This document shows positions 6,346-9,314 of a stretch of 9,314 nucleotides of DNA, piece after piece. Below the pieces are notes generated by a model that was given only the letters and a program-made list of their open reading frames with translations, was not told where the DNA came from and did not search any database. A program made the position numbers and the translations under genes. Where the stretch lies: contig JANYDZ010000333.1 in the NCBI GenBank assembly GCA_025363375.1, positions 1 to 9,314 on the forward strand. Reading direction: 5' to 3'. Position 1 is the stretch's first letter. The number at the start of each line of letters is the position of its first letter. The stretch comes from Hyphomicrobiales bacterium. Its GTDB lineage: Bacteria; Pseudomonadota; Alphaproteobacteria; Rhizobiales; Beijerinckiaceae.

Positions 6346-6374
6346 AAGGGGAGAGCCCTCCCGGCTCTCCCCTT
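6346..6374 (+). terminator. Terminator-like hairpin upstream of the rhomboid gene
   Basis: Perfect 12-bp arms (AAGGGGAGAGCC at 6346-6357 and GGCTCTCCCCTT at 6363-6374) enclose a 5-nt loop, followed by GTCTTT. This is the shape of an intrinsic terminator on the plus strand with an imperfect T-tract. No plus-strand gene lies upstream to need it, which points to an unannotated short RNA, an attenuator for the rhomboid gene, or a chance GC-rich fold. On the minus strand the stem is followed by TTCAATCC, a weaker tail. Confidence 0.5.
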
Positions 6375-6401
6375 GTCTTTGCGCTCTCCTCTTGTCTTTG
6401 C
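6364..6401 (+). repeat. 19-bp tandem duplication
   Basis: GCTCTCCCCTTGTCTTTGC at 6364-6382 is followed directly by GCTCTCCTCTTGTCTTTGC at 6383-6401, with one difference in 19. The first copy forms the right arm and tail of the terminator-like hairpin; the second could pair with the same left arm through one G-U wobble. Confidence 0.9.
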
Positions 6402-6429
6402 GCTTGCGTCCTCCCCCTGAAACGACCAT

Positions 6430-7248
6430 GTGAGGACCTGGTTCATTCGAGGTCCCGTCGGTTTGCCCCGCGAAAAAATATTCAACGTGCCGGGCATCGT
6501 GCTGGCGATTATCGCGGCGCTCGCGCTCATCCACGGCCTGCGCGACTACGTCCTGAGCGATGAGCAGGACGCCCTTGTGATATTGCGGTTTTCCTTCGTT
6601 CCTGGCCGCCTCACCTATTTGTTCGATCCCGGCGGAATGGCGGATTCCTTCGAAGCCCTGAGCGGCGCGCGCGAAGAATCCGCCCGTTTCTTCCTCGGCG
6701 ACGGCGGCCCGCAATGGTGGACTCTTCTCACCTATGCCGGCCTGCACGCGGACTGGATTCATTTCAGCGTCAACAGCGTATGGTTCGCGGCCTTTGGCAC
6801 GCCTGTGGCGAGGCGTTTTGGCGGCGTCCGCTTTCTGGCGCTCTTCGCGGCCACGGCGATCGCCGGCGCCCTGACCCACTATGCTTTGCACCGTTTCGAC
6901 CTGAGCCCGGTGGTTGGCGCGTCAGCCGCCGTTTCCGGCGCGATGGCGGCCGCCTGCCGCTTCATTTTCCAGCCAAACGCCCCGCTCGGCGATGGTTTCG
7001 GCTTTGGCTCCAGCCAGGCCGCCGCCTACCGCCAGCCTGCCCTGCCCATCAGCCAGGTCGTGATGGACGGCCGGGTCATGCCGTTTATTGCGATGTGGTT
7101 TGCGGTGAATTTCCTGTTCGGGATTTCAGCCGCGCCGCTGGGTCTGACCGACAATCCCGTGGCGTGGGAGGCGCACATCGGCGGATTCCTCGCGGGCCTG
7201 TTGCTGTTCCGGTTTTTTGACCCGCGCCCCGATCATCCCGTCAAATAA
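6430..7248 (+). CDS. Rhomboid family intramembrane serine protease
   Basis: Rhomboids cut substrate transmembrane segments inside the inner membrane. The 272-residue protein begins with a short cytoplasmic stretch, then a first membrane helix (about 21-35). The core shows every catalytic feature: His111 and Asn115 in HFSVN (the oxyanion-supporting helix), the nucleophile Ser165 in GASAAVSG, and the base His249 in EAHIGGF. About six to seven membrane segments are visible. A polar insert of roughly 35 residues (181-215) separates the serine helix from the next one. The GTG at 6430 starts the longest frame without a clear ribosome site; TTG at 6463, with GAGG 10 bases upstream, is an alternative that loses 11 residues. 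The CBS gene follows 154 bp downstream on the same strand. Confidence 0.92.
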   Translation: MRTWFIRGPVGLPREKIFNVPGIVLAIIAALALIHGLRDYVLSDEQDALVILRFSFVPGRLTYLFDPGGMADSFEALSGAREESARFFLGDGGPQWWTLLTYAGLHADWIHFSVNSVWFAAFGTPVARRFGGVRFLALFAATAIAGALTHYALHRFDLSPVVGASAAVSGAMAAACRFIFQPNAPLGDGFGFGSSQAAAYRQPALPISQVVMDGRVMPFIAMWFAVNFLFGISAAPLGLTDNPVAWEAHIGGFLAGLLLFRFFDPRPDHPVK

Positions 7249-7258
7249 CCTCGTCGGG

Positions 7259-7304
7259 CGAACGCTCTGCCGCGTTCGGCGCCGCGGCGCGCGCGTTGCG
7301 GCGC
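7259..7304 (+). repeat. Two adjacent inverted repeats after the rhomboid gene
   Basis: CGAACGC (7259-7265) pairs perfectly with GCGTTCG (7272-7278) across a 6-nt loop, starting 11 nt after the stop. Immediately next, GCGCCGC (7279-7285) pairs with GCGGCGC (7298-7304) across 12 nt. Neither is followed by a T-run, so at most they are RNA 3'-end stabilisers or pause sites, or GC-rich chance folds. Confidence 0.5.
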
Positions 7305-7389
7305 AGCGACGAATTTCAACCCGCCGCGCTTGCTCATGGCGCAAATCAGGATCAGACTTCCCGCGCCGACAGGAGTTCATCTCACTGAT

Positions 7390-7396
7390 AGGGGAG
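7390..7396 (+). promoter_or_regulatory. Strong ribosome binding site of the CBS gene
   Basis: AGGGGAG, 6 nt before the ATG at 7403. It decides the start against the longer open frame beginning at 7217. Confidence 0.8.
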
Positions 7397-7402
7397 ATCG
7401 AT

Positions 7403-7834
7403 ATGGACGTTGCTTGCATTCTGTCCGTCAAGGGTCGCGAAGTCGTCGTCACCCAGCCGCATAGAACTGTCGCCGAGGCCGCCGGATTACTGGCGTCGAA
7501 GGGCATTGGCGCGGTCGTCGTCTGCGGCGCCGATGGCGAAGTGATCGGCATATTGTCGGAGCGCGATATCGTGCGCGCCCTCGCTCAGGGCGGCGCGGCG
7601 GCGCTGGACGAGCCGGTTTCCCGTCACATGACCGGGAAGGTCGTCACGGCGATGCCCGCCTCCACGGTGCGCCATCTCATGGAGACCATGACGGCGCACA
7701 GGTTCCGTCATATGCCCGTTGTCGAAAATGGACGCCTCACCGGGCTTGTTTCCATCGGCGATGTCGTAAAGTGGCACGTCGAAGAGATCGAAACCGAACA
7801 CAAGGCGTTGCGCGAATATATCGCGCATACCTGA
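7403..7834 (+). CDS. Two-CBS-domain protein
   Basis: This 143-residue stand-alone CBS pair probably senses adenine nucleotides in the cytoplasm. CBS1 covers about residues 5-66 and ends in GILSERDIVRAL (49-60); CBS2 covers about 74-130, with RHMPVV (102-107) and GLVSIGDVVK (114-123). These are the usual nucleotide-contacting strand and helix elements. A polar helix (HVEEIETEHKALREYI) closes the protein. The ATG at 7403 is preceded by AGGGGAG at 7390-7396, a strong Shine-Dalgarno sequence; the frame is open 186 bp further upstream, but that would overlap the rhomboid gene. There is no fused channel, kinase or dehydrogenase domain, so the partner is unknown. It converges on the patatin gene with a 19-bp gap. 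Confidence 0.93.
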   Translation: MDVACILSVKGREVVVTQPHRTVAEAAGLLASKGIGAVVVCGADGEVIGILSERDIVRALAQGGAAALDEPVSRHMTGKVVTAMPASTVRHLMETMTAHRFRHMPVVENGRLTGLVSIGDVVKWHVEEIETEHKALREYIAHT

Positions 7835-7840
7835 AAACAC

Positions 7841-7853
7841 GCGGCAGCGCCGC
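7841..7853. terminator. Small hairpin between convergent stops, doubtful terminator
   Basis: GCGGC (7841-7845) and GCCGC (7849-7853) flank a 3-nt loop and sit exactly between the CBS stop and the patatin stop. It lacks a T-tract on either strand, so termination by it alone is unlikely. It is the only structure in the 19-bp gap. Confidence 0.3.
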
Positions 7854-8867
7854 TCAAACGCCCGGCGGCGCGCCCGAGGCGACCTGCGCAATCAAATCCT
7901 TGATATCAGGCAAGGCGCGCTGCACCGCCGTTCTGCCGTAGTCGATAAGTTCGTCGGCCCGGTGAAAATCAAACAGGCCGACATCGCCGGTGCGCACGCG
8001 GATCATCACATCCGGCGGATCGCCGGCCAGGCGCGAGCGCGCGATGCGGTCTTGCGTAATGTTGAACGCGTCGGTTATCACCTGGGCCATGCTGGGCGCA
8101 TTGTCGGCGCGCTTGCCGAACTGCCGGCGCAAGTTGAAATTCGGCGTGCGGAGCCCCGCGAAAAATCCCTGGGTTTCAGGCGCCGCCGCCACCTCCCCCG
8201 CGACCGCCGCGGCCGGCTTGTCCGCGATCACCGCGCCGCGCAATTGCGGGCTGGCGTTGACGCCCACCGCGAGGACGAGATCCGCGCCCAGAACCCGGCA
8301 GACCGTGACCGGAATAGGATTGACCAGCGCCCCGTCGAACAGCCAGCGCTCGCCGAACTTCACCGGCTCGAAAATGCCGGGGATCGCATAGGACGCCTCA
8401 AGCGCCTGGACGAGAGGCCCATGGGTCAGCCAGATTTCATGGCCCGAGCCCACCTCCGTCGCCACGGCGGCAAAGCGCAGGGGCAAATCCTCGACCTGCA
8501 TCGCCGACAGGCCCTGACCGAGGCGGGCGCGCAGCTTGCCGCCCGATATCAACCCGCCGCCGGCGAAGCTTATGTCGAGAAAATTGAAAATCCCGCGCCG
8601 CGTCATGCGGCGGGCGAAGTCCTCGAGTTCGGCGAGTTGCCCCGCCGCGTGGCAACCGCCGACGACGGCGCCGATGGAACTGCCGGCGATGATCGTCGGC
8701 GCAATCCCGTGGTCGGCGAGTTCGCGCAGGACGCCAATGTGGCTCCAGCCCCGCGCGACGCCGGCGCCAAGGGCGATCCCGATGACCGGCTCGCGCCGCC
8801 CGGGATTCGCCGCGCGCGCGGCGCGGCTCCCCTCCAGATTGCCGTCGTTTGATGTCGGCGCGCGCAT
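7854..8867 (-). CDS. Patatin-like phospholipase (RssA-like)
   Basis: Patatin-like proteins are lipid acyl hydrolases using a Ser-Asp dyad. From the ATG at 8867 the product is 337 residues. After a polar N-terminus come the oxyanion-hole motif GAGVARG at 34-40 (family DGGGxRG; RssA-type GGGAARG), then HIGVLREL, the nucleophile elbow GSSIG at 62-66 (Ser64), and the catalytic Asp178 in FDGALVNPIPV. ASYAIPGIFEPV (158-169) is also typical. The C-terminal third (from about 220) is a less conserved tail. No signal peptide or membrane helix is seen, so it is probably cytoplasmic or membrane-peripheral. GAGAGG lies about 6 bases before the ATG, which makes it a better choice than the longer frame to 9023, whose extra residues are Arg-rich and pass through the likely promoter. 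Substrate unknown. Confidence 0.93.
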   Translation of the reverse strand: MRAPTSNDGNLEGSRAARAANPGRREPVIGIALGAGVARGWSHIGVLRELADHGIAPTIIAGSSIGAVVGGCHAAGQLAELEDFARRMTRRGIFNFLDISFAGGGLISGGKLRARLGQGLSAMQVEDLPLRFAAVATEVGSGHEIWLTHGPLVQALEASYAIPGIFEPVKFGERWLFDGALVNPIPVTVCRVLGADLVLAVGVNASPQLRGAVIADKPAAAVAGEVAAAPETQGFFAGLRTPNFNLRRQFGKRADNAPSMAQVITDAFNITQDRIARSRLAGDPPDVMIRVRTGDVGLFDFHRADELIDYGRTAVQRALPDIKDLIAQVASGAPPGV

Positions 8868-8899
8868 GAACTGCCTCTCTACGCGTGGCCAAACGCCGC

Positions 8900-8924
8900 G
8901 CCGCATTGCATGCGGCTGACCATA
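8900..8924 (-). promoter_or_regulatory. Possible patatin promoter with overlapping palindrome
   Basis: On the minus strand TGCTATGGT (8927-8919) looks like an extended -10 box (TG, one base, TATGGT). No good -35 is found 16-18 bp upstream, which is usual for extended -10 promoters. The expected start of transcription, about 8912, falls within a perfect 17-bp palindrome (GCCGCAT at 8900-8906, ATGCGGC at 8910-8916, 3-nt centre), a common operator position. Both calls are pattern-based only. Confidence 0.4.
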
Positions 8925-8964
8925 GCACGTCTGTCGGCGTCGCGGACGCCGGCAAGCAACGACA

Positions 8965-8992
8965 GCCCGAACGCAAAAGCCCGAACGCAAAA
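8965..8992. repeat. Exact 14-bp tandem duplication
   Basis: GCCCGAACGCAAAA occurs twice back to back (8965-8978 and 8979-8992). The second copy runs into the terminator stem, and on the minus strand it supplies the T-run after it; the first copy supplies a second TTTTGC. It lies between the patatin gene's promoter and the terminator of the PEP-CTERM gene. Confidence 0.9.
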
Positions 8993-9013
8993 GGCCGCCC
9001 TGAGGCGGCCTTT
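8990..9013 (-). terminator. Intrinsic terminator of the PEP-CTERM gene
   Basis: Perfect 10-bp arms (AAAGGCCGCC at 8990-8999, GGCGGCCTTT at 9004-9013) with a 4-nt loop, 24 bp after the stop of the minus-strand gene. On the minus strand the stem ends in a run of four T. The A/T flanks on both sides would let it act in either direction, and it insulates the PEP-CTERM gene from the patatin gene downstream. Confidence 0.85.
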
Positions 9014-9037
9014 CGGATTTCAATCAAAGCGCGTCGT

Positions 9038-9314
9038 TCAGGCCGCGACAGCCGCAACCTTCTGCTTGCGGTAGCCGGCAAAGCCGAGACCGGCGAAGCC
9101 GAGCAGCATCATGATCCACGTGGAGGTCTCGGGGACGGCCGACGAAATTCCGCCGCCGCCGTTCGATGCCACCACAGAGTAACCGGGGAACAAGGTTTGA
9201 TTGTCCGCAAGATTGAACGCGAAGCCGTTCGCTGCAAGGAACGAACTCAGATAGGCTTGATGGCCAAAGCAGCCAATCGTCGGCAAGAAGCTTCCCGCCA
9301 CCCCGAGGCCAAAG
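9038..9314 (-). CDS. PEPxxWA-CTERM protein, C-terminal part (runs off window)
   Basis: Only the last 92 or so codons are in the window. The frame is open to the right edge, and the residues before the GTG at 9301 (FGLGVAGSF) continue smoothly, so the real start lies outside. The C-terminus carries a sorting tail: VPETSTWIMMLLGFAGLGFAGYRKQK. That is a PExxxW motif, one hydrophobic helix and a basic patch, as in PEP-CTERM proteins of Alphaproteobacteria, which an exosortase recognises and cleaves for surface or extracellular delivery. Here the motif reads PETSTWI where PEPxxWA is the model, but 'VPETSTW' is a familiar form in this group. The rest visible is Gly/Asn/Ser-rich, typical of the exported part of such proteins. 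The partner exosortase is not in the window. An intrinsic terminator follows the stop. Confidence 0.88.
   Translation of the reverse strand, partial: FGLGVAGSFLPTIGCFGHQAYLSSFLAANGFAFNLADNQTLFPGYSVVASNGGGGISSAVPETSTWIMMLLGFAGLGFAGYRKQKVAAVAA

Larger units (their letters stand above)
5970..6429. other. 460-bp divergent intergenic region with hairpin cluster
   Basis: No frame here has a plausible start, ribosome site and protein-like translation. The left part should carry the promoter of the minus-strand 5478-5969 gene; I see no convincing -35/-10 pair. A 10-bp perfect palindrome, TTAACGTTAA, lies at 6121-6130. From 6195 on, four inverted repeats follow in plus-strand order: 6195-6215 (7-bp arms), 6247-6263 (5-bp arms), 6288-6303 (6-bp arms capped by TTCG) and 6346-6374 (12-bp arms, T-rich tail). 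A 19-bp tandem repeat covers 6364-6401. The rhomboid start follows. The set could be a small RNA gene or a structured rhomboid leader. Confidence 0.6.

Noticed and set aside
6180..6380. 6S, SRP or RNase P RNA gene
   Set aside because: I looked for their conserved cores by eye and did not find them. A phrase like 'GGTCCGGGCTTCGG' resembles a common GC-rich hairpin more than any of these RNAs.
7330..7344. Possible FNR/FixK box (TTGC...GCAA) upstream of the CBS gene
   Set aside because: The half-sites are 7 bases apart; the family consensus has 6, so the 14-bp symmetry is missed.
7962..8852. 296-codon open frame on the plus strand
   Set aside because: Antisense shadow of the patatin gene; His/Arg-rich with no domain.

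Overview
The window is GC-rich, gene-dense chromosomal DNA from what looks like an alphaproteobacterium of the Rhizobiales (Hyphomicrobiales). The basis is the type of genes present: a stand-alone hisI, a SufU/IscU-like scaffold overlapping yidD, a PAS_5-type protein beside a double-PilZ protein, and a PEPxxWA-CTERM protein. The last would fit families such as Beijerinckiaceae, Methylocystaceae or Bradyrhizobiaceae, but I cannot name a genus from sequence alone. I see no tRNA, rRNA, CRISPR array, insertion sequence or prophage.

Layout, left to right. Positions 1-166 hold no supportable gene. A membrane-anchored helical protein of unknown function (+, 167-1054) converges on yidD (-), which overlaps the end of a Fe-S cluster scaffold gene (-). 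A TauE/SafE-type permease (-, 2100-2846) diverges from hisI (+, 2946-3359); the short region between them carries a long imperfect inverted repeat. From 3372 to 5969 four minus-strand genes form a likely transcription unit, read right to left: a small exported protein, a PAS_5 protein, a two-PilZ-domain protein, and a membrane-anchored protein of unknown function. A 460-bp ORF-free stretch (5970-6429) rich in hairpins follows. Then come a rhomboid protease (+) and a two-CBS protein (+), which converge on a patatin-like phospholipase (-). The window ends in the C-terminus of a PEP-CTERM protein (-) with a clear intrinsic terminator.

Most genes are housekeeping or signalling genes that need not work together. 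The group most likely to share a function is the minus-strand run 3372-5969: an exported protein, a putative sensor (PAS), a c-di-GMP effector (PilZ) and an inner-membrane-anchored protein would fit an envelope- or surface-related c-di-GMP output module. That is inference from order and domains only.

I found no clear novel system. The best leads are non-coding: the 30-nt-arm inverted repeat in the tauE-hisI divergent region; the hairpin cluster at 6195-6401, where two near-identical 19-bp tandem copies compete for one pairing partner; and a 17-bp palindrome at the probable transcription start of the patatin gene.
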